A stretch of DNA of 24,822 bases from an uncultured Blautia sp. (GTDB lineage Bacteria > Bacillota > Clostridia > Lachnospirales > Lachnospiraceae): assembly GCA_934373235.1 (NCBI GenBank), contig CAKROW010000040.1:1-24822 (forward strand), in the 5' to 3' direction. The position numbers were made by a program, and so were the translations under genes. This document shows positions 6,951-15,354 of the stretch, piece by piece. Each line of letters starts with the position of its first letter. The stretch's first letter is position 1. The notes below the pieces were generated by a model that did not search any database, was not told the origin of the DNA, and saw only the letters and a program-made list of their open reading frames with translations.

Positions 6951-8252
6951 TCAGCCTCTCTGGTCTATGATCTTCAAAAACTCTGCCAGTGTCTCTGACT
7001 CCTCATAAAACAGCCTTGTACACTCTGTACGTCTGTCACGGATCATAATGGTAAGCTCCTGAAGAAGGTATCTGAGACCATTTCCTTCAAAATTAAAGCT
7101 GTAACGCTTCAGGAATTCCTGTCCTTCTATCTTTGCTTCAAAATATCCTGTATTCCACCAGTCACTGGGAACCGTGATCCTTCCCCTGTTCCCGATGATC
7201 ACAAGTTCATTCTCCACATCAACGGTAGTTCCGATCTCAATAGTTGCCAGTGCCTTCGGGTAACGGATGGTGATCATATCATAGACAAAATTTCCCTCTG
7301 TGTTTTTTACCCCGTTGCTGTTAACGTCTGTATAATCTGTTCCCAGAAGCTTGATGATCGCACACAATGCATGGAGAACCGTTTCGTCAAAATCCTTTCC
7401 ACCTTCAAAATCATCCTGGGAAATAGCACATTTCACAGCTACCACATCTCCCACAAGATCCCCGTGAGTCAGCCATACAAGCTGTATAAATGCCCTCAGA
7501 TATACAAGAGTCAGCCGTTCCACCAGCACTACACCCTTTTTCTTTGCCAGCTCAAAAAGTTCCCTTACTTCTTCCGGACCGGATGCCATAGGTGTATCAC
7601 TGATCACATATTTACCGGCCTCAAGTGCCTGCCGTATATACCCGGCACGTTTCTTACGGCCGCATTTCACATAGACGATATCAATACTGTGGAGAAATTT
7701 CCCATAATCCGATCCACAGGAATCCAGCTCATAGCTGTCACAGAATTCTCCGGCAACTGAACTATCTTCCGAGAATACACTCTCCACATGAAGTCCACTG
7801 ACATACTTGGACTCCAGGATCATACCGTTATCCTGGATATCATCTGTCACAATGCCTATGCTGTATATCACACCTTCACTGCGAAGCTTGGTACTGGAAA
7901 TGTTCTTGGTCCTCTCCAGATAAACCACCTCACAGTAATTTTTCAGATAATCAAACTTTCCTCTCCAGTCAGATCCCACAACCAGGACATCTATATTATA
8001 TTTGATGATATCACTGATCTTCTGACCCTGGTATTCCTCCACGATGATCTCATCAGCAAAGCCTGTATTCCGTACATTCTCAATCCTCTTAAGAAGGCTG
8101 TCCCGCACATTCAGCTTGCCTCTCTCAATATCGTAGCTCTCACTGGTGACACCTACAACCAGGTAATCTCCCAGCTCTCTGGCACGTTTCAGTATATTAT
8201 AATGACCCTGATGAAACAGATCAAAGGTTCCGTAAGTAATAACTTTTTTCAT
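6951..8252 (-). CDS. TagD-like cytidylyltransferase fused to a Gfo/Idh/MocA-like domain
   Basis: A 433-residue two-domain protein. Residues 1-125 closely resemble TagD-type glycerol-3-phosphate cytidylyltransferase: VITYGTFDLFHQGH (4-17) with the HxGH motif, NIDVLVVGSDWRGKFD (86-101), CEVVYLERTKNISSTK (107-122). This domain should make CDP-glycerol or a similar CDP-alditol from CTP. Residues 128-433 follow the Gfo/Idh/MocA layout (IDIVYV..., ALEAGKYVI, FDETVLHALC), but the glycine-rich nucleotide loop reads SIGIVTDDIQ and the catalytic EKP motif reads DTP (219-221), so dehydrogenase activity is doubtful. Start: ATG with GGAG 7 bases upstream. It lies 17 bases after the acyltransferase stop and just before LicD, consistent with supplying its donor. 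Confidence 0.85.
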   Translation of the reverse strand: MKKVITYGTFDLFHQGHYNILKRARELGDYLVVGVTSESYDIERGKLNVRDSLLKRIENVRNTGFADEIIVEEYQGQKISDIIKYNIDVLVVGSDWRGKFDYLKNYCEVVYLERTKNISSTKLRSEGVIYSIGIVTDDIQDNGMILESKYVSGLHVESVFSEDSSVAGEFCDSYELDSCGSDYGKFLHSIDIVYVKCGRKKRAGYIRQALEAGKYVISDTPMASGPEEVRELFELAKKKGVVLVERLTLVYLRAFIQLVWLTHGDLVGDVVAVKCAISQDDFEGGKDFDETVLHALCAIIKLLGTDYTDVNSNGVKNTEGNFVYDMITIRYPKALATIEIGTTVDVENELVIIGNRGRITVPSDWWNTGYFEAKIEGQEFLKRYSFNFEGNGLRYLLQELTIMIRDRRTECTRLFYEESETLAEFLKIIDQRG

Positions 8253-8269
8253 AGGATGCTCCGTTCATA

Positions 8270-9460
8270 CTATTTATCGTTGTCACCTTTTTCCTCTTCC
8301 CGCTCCAGAACTACTTCCACATCTTCCCTGATGATCTCTGCATCCTCATCATCAAGGGTAGCTGCCAGTTCTTCAATGGCTTTCTTCCTGCTGGCCAGGA
8401 TCTCATACCTGTCATCCTCATCATACTCATCTTCAAGACCCTCATCTCTTACCTCATTATCCTTCTTAAATAAAATAAAGGTGATCAGCCTCAGCACGCC
8501 ATTATATAAAAATGACACCGGCATGCTTCCCAGAACCAGCACAAATATCCAAGATACTCCGAATAATACCCATACATTCATCATAGCCGGAATGCTGAGA
8601 AGAAGCAGTCCGTTGAGAACGATCATGATCGGATAATGGAAAAAATAGATTCCCATGGTATTTCTTCCCACAAAAGTAACAGGAAGTTTCCTGTCCGGCA
8701 GCACCGCCAGAAAAGTGAGGACCAGCACAAAGGATACCAGGTACATAAGAAGACGGATGATTATTCCTGTCACATTGTCCATTCCGCTGAGCTGGTAGGT
8801 ATGATTTCCTCTCAGAAGGTCAACCGGGATCTCATTTGCGATCATATAGTTGGGGATTGCCCAGAGAAGCAGCGCTGAAACCAGCACCAGCACCCATTTT
8901 CCCTTAAATTTGCGGACTACGTCTGTGTAATCACTTTTCCACAGATAGCCTGCCACAAAAAACGGGAAAAATACCACGATCCTTGAACTGGAAAGATAGG
9001 TGGTAAATTCCGGTCTTGTACCGGCCCACAGTGCAAATACAATACTTAAAGGCACGATAAAGCGTATCTTTCCCCATGCTTCAATAGTAAGTCTGTACAC
9101 AAAAAGAGCCAGTACATACCACATAACTGTACCAGACGGACGCAGAAGCTCGTAATCCACACTTTTCCCAATCCAGATCTGAGCATACCATGTAAGGCTG
9201 TAGCCCAGAATGTACGGAATAAGGAGATTCTTCATATTCTTGGCCGGATTCTGTGGTTTCTTGGACAGATAACCTGAGATAAAAATAAATGCCGGCATAT
9301 GAAAAATGGTAATAGCATACCAGACATAGCGCACGTTCATATCTGTCTTAACCAGTTGAAATGCAATAATATGATTAAAAACTACCAGAAAAATCAGCAA
9401 TACCTTTATATTGTCAACCAGGTACGAATAGGGTACCTTCTCTCCTGCTCTTTCTTTCAT
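8270..9460 (-). CDS. Acyltransferase-3 family membrane protein with acidic tail
   Basis: About 396 residues with roughly ten membrane segments. Near the N-terminus is YLVDNIKVLLIFLVVFNHII, the first helix with the conserved histidine of the acyltransferase-3 family, and a later FFHYPI motif. These enzymes O-acetylate sugars in surface glycans from the membrane. The last 70 or so residues form a cytoplasmic, highly acidic tail (EDEYDEDD, DDEDAEIIREDVEVV) unusual for the family. The ATG at 9460 is preferred over a GTG at 9469 because the ribosome binding site AAGGTGG overlaps the GTG and lies 5 bases before the ATG. A probable promoter sits at 9492-9520, making this the first gene of the acyltransferase-to-SDR unit. 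Confidence 0.87.
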   Translation of the reverse strand: MKERAGEKVPYSYLVDNIKVLLIFLVVFNHIIAFQLVKTDMNVRYVWYAITIFHMPAFIFISGYLSKKPQNPAKNMKNLLIPYILGYSLTWYAQIWIGKSVDYELLRPSGTVMWYVLALFVYRLTIEAWGKIRFIVPLSIVFALWAGTRPEFTTYLSSSRIVVFFPFFVAGYLWKSDYTDVVRKFKGKWVLVLVSALLLWAIPNYMIANEIPVDLLRGNHTYQLSGMDNVTGIIIRLLMYLVSFVLVLTFLAVLPDRKLPVTFVGRNTMGIYFFHYPIMIVLNGLLLLSIPAMMNVWVLFGVSWIFVLVLGSMPVSFLYNGVLRLITFILFKKDNEVRDEGLEDEYDEDDRYEILASRKKAIEELAATLDDEDAEIIREDVEVVLEREEEKGDNDK

Positions 9461-9491
9461 CTTACCCACCTTGTAATAAATTTATGAATAA

Positions 9492-9520
9492 ATAATAACA
9501 TATCATTACGATTTTGGAAA
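9492..9520 (-). promoter_or_regulatory. Putative promoter of the acyltransferase-to-SDR operon
   Basis: Minus-strand -35 TTTCCA (9515-9520), 17-base spacer, -10 TATTAT (9492-9497) preceded by TGT, an extended -10. Predicted start near 9485, giving a leader of about 25 bases. It lies in the 98-base gap after the upstream glycosyltransferase. Confidence 0.45.
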
Positions 9521-9558
9521 CAGAAACTTAACACATATACCCCGAAGCCAGGAGCATC

Positions 9559-10314
9559 CTATCTGTATTTCCATATACCGTGAACTGCATAGGACATAAA
9601 AAACACCAGACTTTTCAGTCGTCCGTATCCTGTATACCGATATACCTGATAGGTCATAAAAGCGGATTTTATCTTGTTTCTTGACTTGCCGCCCTCGCTG
9701 AGACGGTACATAAGATAAGGCTTGTTTATCCCCGCACAAAAACCGCCCTTTTTCAGGATCTTAAGCCAGGTGATATAATCCTCATGACTGTCATCATGTT
9801 CCATGGGATAAGCTGCTGCCACCTCTCTTGGAAGAAGCACGGAGGAACAGTTGATGCTGTTGTGCTTCAGAAGCTCCCTGTAGGTGATCCTCTGTTTTAC
9901 CGGAATATATTTCCCTGTGGAAGTTCCGTCCGGCTGCATCAGCACTCTTCCTGTGGAACAGATCACACAGCCTGTTTCCTCCATAAGCTTTACCTGTTCT
10001 CTCAGCTTTCTTTTGTCCCACCAGTCATCTGCATCCAGAAATGCCACATATTTACCTTCTGCCAGGGATACACCTTTGTTCCTGGAACGTGCAGCTCCCA
10101 TGTTTTTTTTGTTTTTCACATAGCGGACTCTCCTGTCACTGCTGTAGGACTCTACTATTTTCCGGGTGTCGTCTGTTGAGCAGTCATCGATCACCAGTAT
10201 TTCCACCGGAACCCTCTGGCACAAAACGGAATCAATCGCCTGGGCAATGTATTTCGCTCCGTTATACACAGGCATGATCACAGATACTACTGGTTTTTCC
10301 ACATAATCCCCCAT
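9559..10314 (-). CDS. Family 2 glycosyltransferase
   Basis: A 251-residue GT-A fold glycosyltransferase of family GT2. The N-terminus VSVIMPVYNGAKYIAQAIDS is the usual nucleotide-sugar binding strand. DDCSTDDT at about 43-50 and the metal-binding FLDADDWW near 93-100 are the core motifs, and HEDYITWLKI is the likely catalytic-base (ED) region. It should act in the cytoplasm, adding a sugar to a lipid-linked intermediate. Length is typical for TuaG-like GT2 enzymes, and it is not closely similar to the other GT2 proteins here. The start has AAGGTG about 6 bases before the ATG. It lies 167 bases downstream of the sugar-phosphate transferase gene, across a structured spacer. Donor and acceptor cannot be inferred. 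Confidence 0.9.
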   Translation of the reverse strand: MGDYVEKPVVSVIMPVYNGAKYIAQAIDSVLCQRVPVEILVIDDCSTDDTRKIVESYSSDRRVRYVKNKKNMGAARSRNKGVSLAEGKYVAFLDADDWWDKRKLREQVKLMEETGCVICSTGRVLMQPDGTSTGKYIPVKQRITYRELLKHNSINCSSVLLPREVAAAYPMEHDDSHEDYITWLKILKKGGFCAGINKPYLMYRLSEGGKSRNKIKSAFMTYQVYRYTGYGRLKSLVFFMSYAVHGIWKYR

Positions 10315-10347
10315 TTATACACCTTACCTTTCCACGTTTATTCTAAT

Positions 10348-10467
10348 GTCAGACCTGAACCTGATCTGATATCCACATATCGCTCTGCCCCAAAGCAGAT
10401 TCTTTTGCACGGATATCTGACCCTACTATAATTTACGCGCCAGACCATGATACACCGGCCTGACGCG
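10348..10467 (-). other. Structured intergenic spacer with several hairpins
   Basis: In minus-strand RNA an 11-bp stem (arms 10457-10467 and 10436-10446) pairs fully only if two G-U wobbles are allowed, so it favours minus-strand transcription. It starts 15 bases after the upstream stop. Further on are GATATCC/GGATATC (10411-10417 with 10368-10374), an inner TCTGC/GCAGA hairpin (10384-10399) and an alternative outer GTCAGA/TCTGAC pair (10416-10421 with 10348-10353) that competes with it. It could be a 3' end stabiliser, weak terminator or leader. No strong T-run follows. Confidence 0.45.
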
Positions 10468-10481
10468 CACTGTTATATTCA

Positions 10482-11915
10482 TTATTTATTATTTTTCTTA
10501 AATTCCGGTGTTCCGTCATCTACCGGCTCCACAACACTCTCACCGTCTTCCGCAGAATCCTTCAGCGCATTGACCTGATTGTCATCCACGCCTTCTGAAA
10601 CCTCTTTCTGGAAAAAGATCTTTACAGTCATAAAGATCAGCTTGATGTCCAGAAGGAAAGAATAGTTCTCAATGTAGAACAGATCCAGCTTCAGCTTATC
10701 ATAGGGAGTTGTATTGTACTTGCCGTATACCTGGGCATATCCGGTAAGTCCGGCTTTGACCTTCAGTCTGTAATGGAACTCAGGGATCTCTTTCTCATAT
10801 TCCTGCATGATCACATCACGCTCAGGCCTTGGCCCTACCAGGGACATATCTCCCATAAAAACATTGAAAAGCTGTGGCAGCTCATCCAGATGGAGATTTC
10901 TCAGAACATGGCCCACCGGAGTGATACGGGAATCATTCTTGGATGCAAGCCTTGCACCGTTCTTCTCAGAATCCACACACATACTGCGGAATTTACGGAT
11001 ACGGAACTCTTTGCCCTTATAAGTGAGACGATCCTGAAGATAAAATACAGGGCCGCCATCATAAGCCTTGACCAGAATAGCGATCAGCAGCATCAGCGGT
11101 GATGTGACTATGATCCCGACACCGGAAATAACAATATCAACCAGTCTCTTGGCTGCTCTCTGTTCCATGGAAAGTCCCATATTTCTTGACATAAGAAGCG
11201 GTGTATCAAAAAGATGGATCCTCTCGCTTCCCAGGATAATGATATCTGAGATCTTGGGACTCATATAACAGCGGATGGAATGTGAAAAGCAGTATTTCAG
11301 GTATCTGTTACGGATCTGGGACGGAAGATCCCAGATGATCACACCATCATAGTTCTCCATAAGCTCATGGATCTTCTCCTCACCCACACGAATATGGACC
11401 TTGCCGCTGATGTTATATTTATCCTTCCTGGAATTCATCTTGTGGATCACATCTCCGGGATCCCTGTCACCGTAAATGACCAAAAGTCTTCTGGCTGTAT
11501 ACAGCCTGGAATAAATATACCGCGATCCCCAGATCCACAGAATGGTAACTACGATCTGAACAGCGGTCATTTCCAGAATAGGCTCTGCCGGAAGGAACCA
11601 CCGATTGATCAGGGTGATCTGAAAATAAGTCACAACATTGGCACAGATCGTTGCCAGCGTCAGGGAATAAAATACATCGATCCTCTTAAGGTATCCTACC
11701 TTCAGTCCGCCATAAAGCTTGGCAAACAGTGTGTAGATCAGGCCGTAGATAAAGACCAGTACCCAGTTACCCTTTCTCCAGAAGGGCTTCAGGATCATCC
11801 CTCTGTAGGATTCATACCACACATAGGCAAAGATTGCAGCCTGCGCCAGTACAATAAGACTGGCAAGGCAGAATACGATAAAACGCTTGTAATCTTCTCT
11901 TTTACTTTTATTCAC
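10482..11915 (-). CDS. Polyprenyl-phosphate sugar-1-phosphate transferase (bacterial sugar transferase)
   Basis: A 477-residue initiating transferase that moves a sugar-1-phosphate from a UDP-sugar to undecaprenyl phosphate. Residues 10-135 hold four membrane segments. 140-245 are a cytoplasmic nucleotide-binding-like domain. KRLVDIVISGVGIIVTSPLM (256-275) is the re-entrant membrane helix, followed by the catalytic domain with RKFRSM (307-312), the DE pair at 344-345 in DELPQLFNVFMGDMSLVGPRPE and GLTGYAQVYGKY near 393. Residues after 445 are an acidic tail. It starts at GTG (GTGAATAAAAG) behind GGAAGGGAG. Its own promoter lies at 11979-12008. It marks the cluster as making a lipid-linked glycan; the first sugar is unknown. 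Confidence 0.93.
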   Translation of the reverse strand: MNKSKREDYKRFIVFCLASLIVLAQAAIFAYVWYESYRGMILKPFWRKGNWVLVFIYGLIYTLFAKLYGGLKVGYLKRIDVFYSLTLATICANVVTYFQITLINRWFLPAEPILEMTAVQIVVTILWIWGSRYIYSRLYTARRLLVIYGDRDPGDVIHKMNSRKDKYNISGKVHIRVGEEKIHELMENYDGVIIWDLPSQIRNRYLKYCFSHSIRCYMSPKISDIIILGSERIHLFDTPLLMSRNMGLSMEQRAAKRLVDIVISGVGIIVTSPLMLLIAILVKAYDGGPVFYLQDRLTYKGKEFRIRKFRSMCVDSEKNGARLASKNDSRITPVGHVLRNLHLDELPQLFNVFMGDMSLVGPRPERDVIMQEYEKEIPEFHYRLKVKAGLTGYAQVYGKYNTTPYDKLKLDLFYIENYSFLLDIKLIFMTVKIFFQKEVSEGVDDNQVNALKDSAEDGESVVEPVDDGTPEFKKNNK

Positions 11916-11978
11916 GGAATTTCTCCCTTCCCCGAAGTTTATACAAAATCTGCTCGGGAATCAGTTATTAACTTAACC

Positions 11979-12008
11979 ATTATAGCCCAATTCATGTGGA
12001 TTCGTCCA
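11979..12008 (-). promoter_or_regulatory. Putative promoter of the sugar-phosphate transferase gene
   Basis: Minus-strand -35 TGGACG (12003-12008), 18-base spacer, perfect -10 TATAAT (11979-11984). Predicted start near 11972, giving a leader of about 55 bases before the GTG start. It lies in the 150-base gap after the upstream GT2 gene. A 6-bp CTGCTG/CAGCAG hairpin overlaps that gene's stop codon. Confidence 0.55.
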
Positions 12009-12065
12009 TAGATTCCTGTGACTTTTTTGTCTGTGAGACTTTTCCGACTGCTGTAAACAGATTTT

Positions 12066-13040
12066 TCAGCAGGTTTTTCCCAGGGTCTGAAGCTTCTCGT
12101 ACTGGTCATACTCCTGTTTGTTATAGAAATATTCCCGGTCTTTTCCGGCAATCCCCAGATCCTCAAACCACTCATCCAGAAGCTTGTTCTGCAGCATTGT
12201 ATGGGTAGGCTCTGCCAGGGTATTCAGGTTCCACAAACTGAAATGAAGGGCATAATTGATAAAATCCTTCTCAAGCTCCCACCATACGCCCTCTTCTTTG
12301 ATCCTGTCACGAAGAGCACACAGGGCATTGTAGAAACAGTTCCAGGATTTCTCTCTTGTCTTTGAGAGGGAATCCTTAGTATCACGTCTCTGGTGGGCAA
12401 GAACCTTGTCAACTACTGCGATCCTCTTTGCAAGCACAACTGCGCTGAATACAAACAGCATATCATTGCTGGTACGCTGTTCCTGGAAAAGCAGATGTTT
12501 TTCTTCCACAAAAGATTTAAGAAAAAGCTTGTCCCACGCCCAGCCAACCTCTACTTTAAAAACATTGGCAGTCATCTGTCTGCGGTTAAATGGTGCATAC
12601 GGAGGCAGTTCCTCCATACGAAGAGTCCATGGAACAGACTTGTAGGTACCTTTTTCGGACTCATACTGGTCAGAGCGGAACATTACCAGCTCAGCAGAAC
12701 ATTCCTCTGCCTTTTTATAAGCCTCCTCCAGCATATCCGGCTCAAAAAAGTCATCACTGTCAAGAAATGACAGGTACTTTCCGGAAGCCTTCTGAATACC
12801 GAAGTTTCGTTCTGCTCCGGCCCCGGCATTTTCTCTGTAATAGACTTTTATTCTTTTGTCCTTTTCTTCATATTCTTTCAGGATCTCCGGGGACTCATCT
12901 GTAGAACCATCATCCACACAGATGATCTCAATGTCTTTCAGTGTCTGGTTCACAATGGAATCCAGGCACTGTCTTAAATAACTGCTTACGTTATAAACCG
13001 GAAGGATCACCGAAACTTTTATATTATCCACTGTACCCAT
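12066..13040 (-). CDS. Family 2 glycosyltransferase (copy B of a duplicated pair)
   Basis: A 324-residue GT2 enzyme: VSVILPVYNVSSYLRQCLDS at the N-terminus, VDDGSTDESPEIL near 42-54, and FLDSDDFFEPDML near 93-105 as the metal-binding motif. The C-terminal half (WWELEKDFINYALHFSLWNL onward) is nearly identical to the copy at 15355-16320, with a 31-residue stretch without a change. The two are recent duplicates flanking the double glycosyltransferase. Its ATG follows the upstream stop codon directly, with GGAAAGGAAG as ribosome binding site, so it is coupled to that gene. The donor sugar is unknown; it should act on the cytoplasmic face. Confidence 0.92.
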   Translation of the reverse strand: MGTVDNIKVSVILPVYNVSSYLRQCLDSIVNQTLKDIEIICVDDGSTDESPEILKEYEEKDKRIKVYYRENAGAGAERNFGIQKASGKYLSFLDSDDFFEPDMLEEAYKKAEECSAELVMFRSDQYESEKGTYKSVPWTLRMEELPPYAPFNRRQMTANVFKVEVGWAWDKLFLKSFVEEKHLLFQEQRTSNDMLFVFSAVVLAKRIAVVDKVLAHQRRDTKDSLSKTREKSWNCFYNALCALRDRIKEEGVWWELEKDFINYALHFSLWNLNTLAEPTHTMLQNKLLDEWFEDLGIAGKDREYFYNKQEYDQYEKLQTLGKTC

Positions 13041-15233
13041 TTATGCTTCCTTTCCCATAACCCTGAAGATCACCTTCTTGATCGAAATCGGAATGAACAT
13101 TACCGCTTTTCCTACTTTGAAGGTTGTGGAAGATTCCAGCTCAGCCACACGTTTCTCCGCAATCCTTGCACGCTTCTCCGCTGACTTGATGCGCTCCTCT
13201 CTGATAGTCACACGTTTTCTGAGAATGTGGACTTTCTTCTCAAGGAGACGTTCTCTCTTGCTTCTTATATAGAATTTCACATAAAAAGCATTTGGATCTT
13301 TGATGAGGAACATCAGCTTTTCCCACTCGATCGGGCTGTAACAGCTCTGATCCAGTTCCCCGTTATCACGGGATCTGCTGAACTCTTTGCTGATCCTCTG
13401 GACATATTCTTTTTTGAATTCATCACCGATACGGCCTAATGTAAAGATATAATTATGGAATTTTTTCAGCACATACATGTACTTGAATTTCTCCCAGATC
13501 TCTCTGTCTTCCATAAGAAGGTCTCTGATATAATCATACTCTATATTACTGCAGTAAACCTTCTCACGGTTATTAACAGATGAGTTGGGGTTATCTCTTC
13601 TGTTCATATAGTATGGCTTATCAATGATCATGGCACGTTTTGCATGTACAAATGTCTGGAAGAAAAATCCGTTATCCTGGAAAGACGCTCCAGGTGTCTC
13701 ATTGTGACGGATATGGAACTTCTCAATAAAATCACGACGGTAGATACCACTCCAGGTGTTCATGATAAAGCGCAGTGCCTCCGGCTCATTACTTGCATCA
13801 AATACTCTGTTGTACCATGTATTTGTTTTATCCAGATGGTTGTAGACCAGTGACATATTGCCGTTCTCAGGATTTCCTGTAAAGCGGAAAAAGTCTGCCT
13901 TCAACATATCCAGGTCATTTTTTTTCGCAATATTATACAAATCCTCATACATGTTAAGGGGAACATAATCGTCCGGCTCCACAATACCGATGTACTCACC
14001 GGTAGCCTTATCCAGGCCTACGTTCATGGCCTTTCCATATCCACCGTTTTCCTTGTCAACAATAACAAAACGCGGATCATCTGCTGCATATTTCTTTATG
14101 ATCTCCAGGGAATTATCAGTTGATCCGTCATTTACACAGATGATCTCAATATCCTTCATTGTCTGTCTCTGTACACTTTCCAGACATTCATCAAGATACA
14201 TTTCCACATTGTAGGTTGGTATAATAATTGAAACTTTTGCCATACTTTTTCTCTTTCCTTTTATACTATTCTTTTTTGCTTTTTCTTTGATCTTCTGTAC
14301 ATCCAGGACATTGAAATAAAAGTCCAGTCCTGTGTCTGCTTCCAGCTTCTCAAATTCCTGCCTTATCTCCTCCTGACTACACCCTTCTACTGCACGGCAG
14401 GCATTGTCTCTTATTCTTCTCATCTGATCAATGAGAGAATAATAATATTCTCTGTCTTTGCAGAGATTTTTTTTGCACGCAAATTTCTCCAGTTCCTTAA
14501 TGACTACATAATAGGAAAATGCCATAAATATCTTTTTATTTCCTGTCATTACTGAACTGGCTCTTACGCGTCTGCTGTAAAATTCACGATTTACAAATTC
14601 CACCCTTTTAGCTGCTTCCAGACACTGTATCGCGAACAGATTATCCTCACACATGATCCCCTCACAAAACTGAATATGATTCTCTGTGTAAAGATCTCTT
14701 CTGGAAAAAAATAATGTAACCGATGGTTTAAACTCCGCATTGGAAGAAAATTTCGTAAAAAGTTCCCTTCCCGTGCAGATCTCACTGTAATTGCCGGTAA
14801 GGATATAATAACTGCTGTAATTGCTGTGAGCCTTTTCCACTTCTTCGTTTTCAAAAAAAGCGCGGGCGCTGAACATAAGCATGTCCAGGCTCTCTTTCTC
14901 AGCCCTGTCAAAACAGTAATCCAGTGTTCCCGGATGAAGGATATCATCACAGTCCATGAAATAGATGTATCTGCCCCTTGCATGGCGGATTCCGGTATTT
15001 CTGGCAGAAGATGCACCTCCGTTTTTCTGATGGAACACCTGGATCCTTTTATCCTTCCGGCTGTACTCCTCAAGGATCTCCCCTGAACGGTCTGTGGAAC
15101 CATCATCCACACAGATGATCTCAATATCCTTCTCTGTCTGTCCGATTATGGAGTCCAGACATTCCTCCAGATATTTTTCTCCGTTATAAACAGGAATGAT
15201 CACGGAAACAGGTGGTACAGCCTCTTTATTCAT
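13041..15233 (-). CDS. Tandem double GT2 glycosyltransferase with coiled-coil tail
   Basis: About 730 residues containing two complete GT2 domains. Domain 1 (about 8-300): VSVIIPVYNGEKYLEECLDS, VDDGSTDRS and FMDCDD. Domain 2 (about 333-600): VSIIIPTYNVEMYLDECLES, VNDGSTDNS, with VEPDD in place of the usual LDxDD. A helical C-terminal region follows, ending in a basic coiled coil (about 670-705) and a possible amphipathic membrane-binding segment. Two sequential sugar additions are likely. The start is moved from an ATG at 15281 to the ATG at 15233 because the promoter at 15263-15291 would begin transcription inside the longer form. The ribosome binding site is weak (AAGAGA). An internal ATG at 14243 preceded by AAGGAAAGAG begins domain 2. 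Confidence 0.88.
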   Translation of the reverse strand: MNKEAVPPVSVIIPVYNGEKYLEECLDSIIGQTEKDIEIICVDDGSTDRSGEILEEYSRKDKRIQVFHQKNGGASSARNTGIRHARGRYIYFMDCDDILHPGTLDYCFDRAEKESLDMLMFSARAFFENEEVEKAHSNYSSYYILTGNYSEICTGRELFTKFSSNAEFKPSVTLFFSRRDLYTENHIQFCEGIMCEDNLFAIQCLEAAKRVEFVNREFYSRRVRASSVMTGNKKIFMAFSYYVVIKELEKFACKKNLCKDREYYYSLIDQMRRIRDNACRAVEGCSQEEIRQEFEKLEADTGLDFYFNVLDVQKIKEKAKKNSIKGKRKSMAKVSIIIPTYNVEMYLDECLESVQRQTMKDIEIICVNDGSTDNSLEIIKKYAADDPRFVIVDKENGGYGKAMNVGLDKATGEYIGIVEPDDYVPLNMYEDLYNIAKKNDLDMLKADFFRFTGNPENGNMSLVYNHLDKTNTWYNRVFDASNEPEALRFIMNTWSGIYRRDFIEKFHIRHNETPGASFQDNGFFFQTFVHAKRAMIIDKPYYMNRRDNPNSSVNNREKVYCSNIEYDYIRDLLMEDREIWEKFKYMYVLKKFHNYIFTLGRIGDEFKKEYVQRISKEFSRSRDNGELDQSCYSPIEWEKLMFLIKDPNAFYVKFYIRSKRERLLEKKVHILRKRVTIREERIKSAEKRARIAEKRVAELESSTTFKVGKAVMFIPISIKKVIFRVMGKEA

Positions 15234-15262
15234 GTTGTCTCTTTTATAATGCACGTAACTCG

Positions 15263-15291
15263 ATTGTATCATATTATTCATATACTCGCAA
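15263..15291 (-). promoter_or_regulatory. Putative promoter of the double glycosyltransferase gene
   Basis: Minus-strand -35 TTGCGA (15286-15291), 17-base spacer, -10 TACAAT (15263-15268) preceded by TGA (extended -10). Predicted start near 15256, so the ATG at 15233 is the first usable start. An imperfect hairpin (ATACAGCAG-CAAA-CTACTGTAT, 15302-15323) lies 11 bases upstream of the -35 and may be an operator or the end of the preceding transcript. Confidence 0.55.
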
Positions 15292-15354
15292 TATTTTCGC
15301 CATACAGTAGTTTGCTGCTGTATCCTTTTTGTTACTGTAAATAATAACTCCTTT

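Noticed and set aside
15234..15281. Start of the double glycosyltransferase at 15281
   Set aside because: A promoter with extended -10 at 15263-15268 would start transcription downstream of that codon; homology begins after the ATG at 15233.
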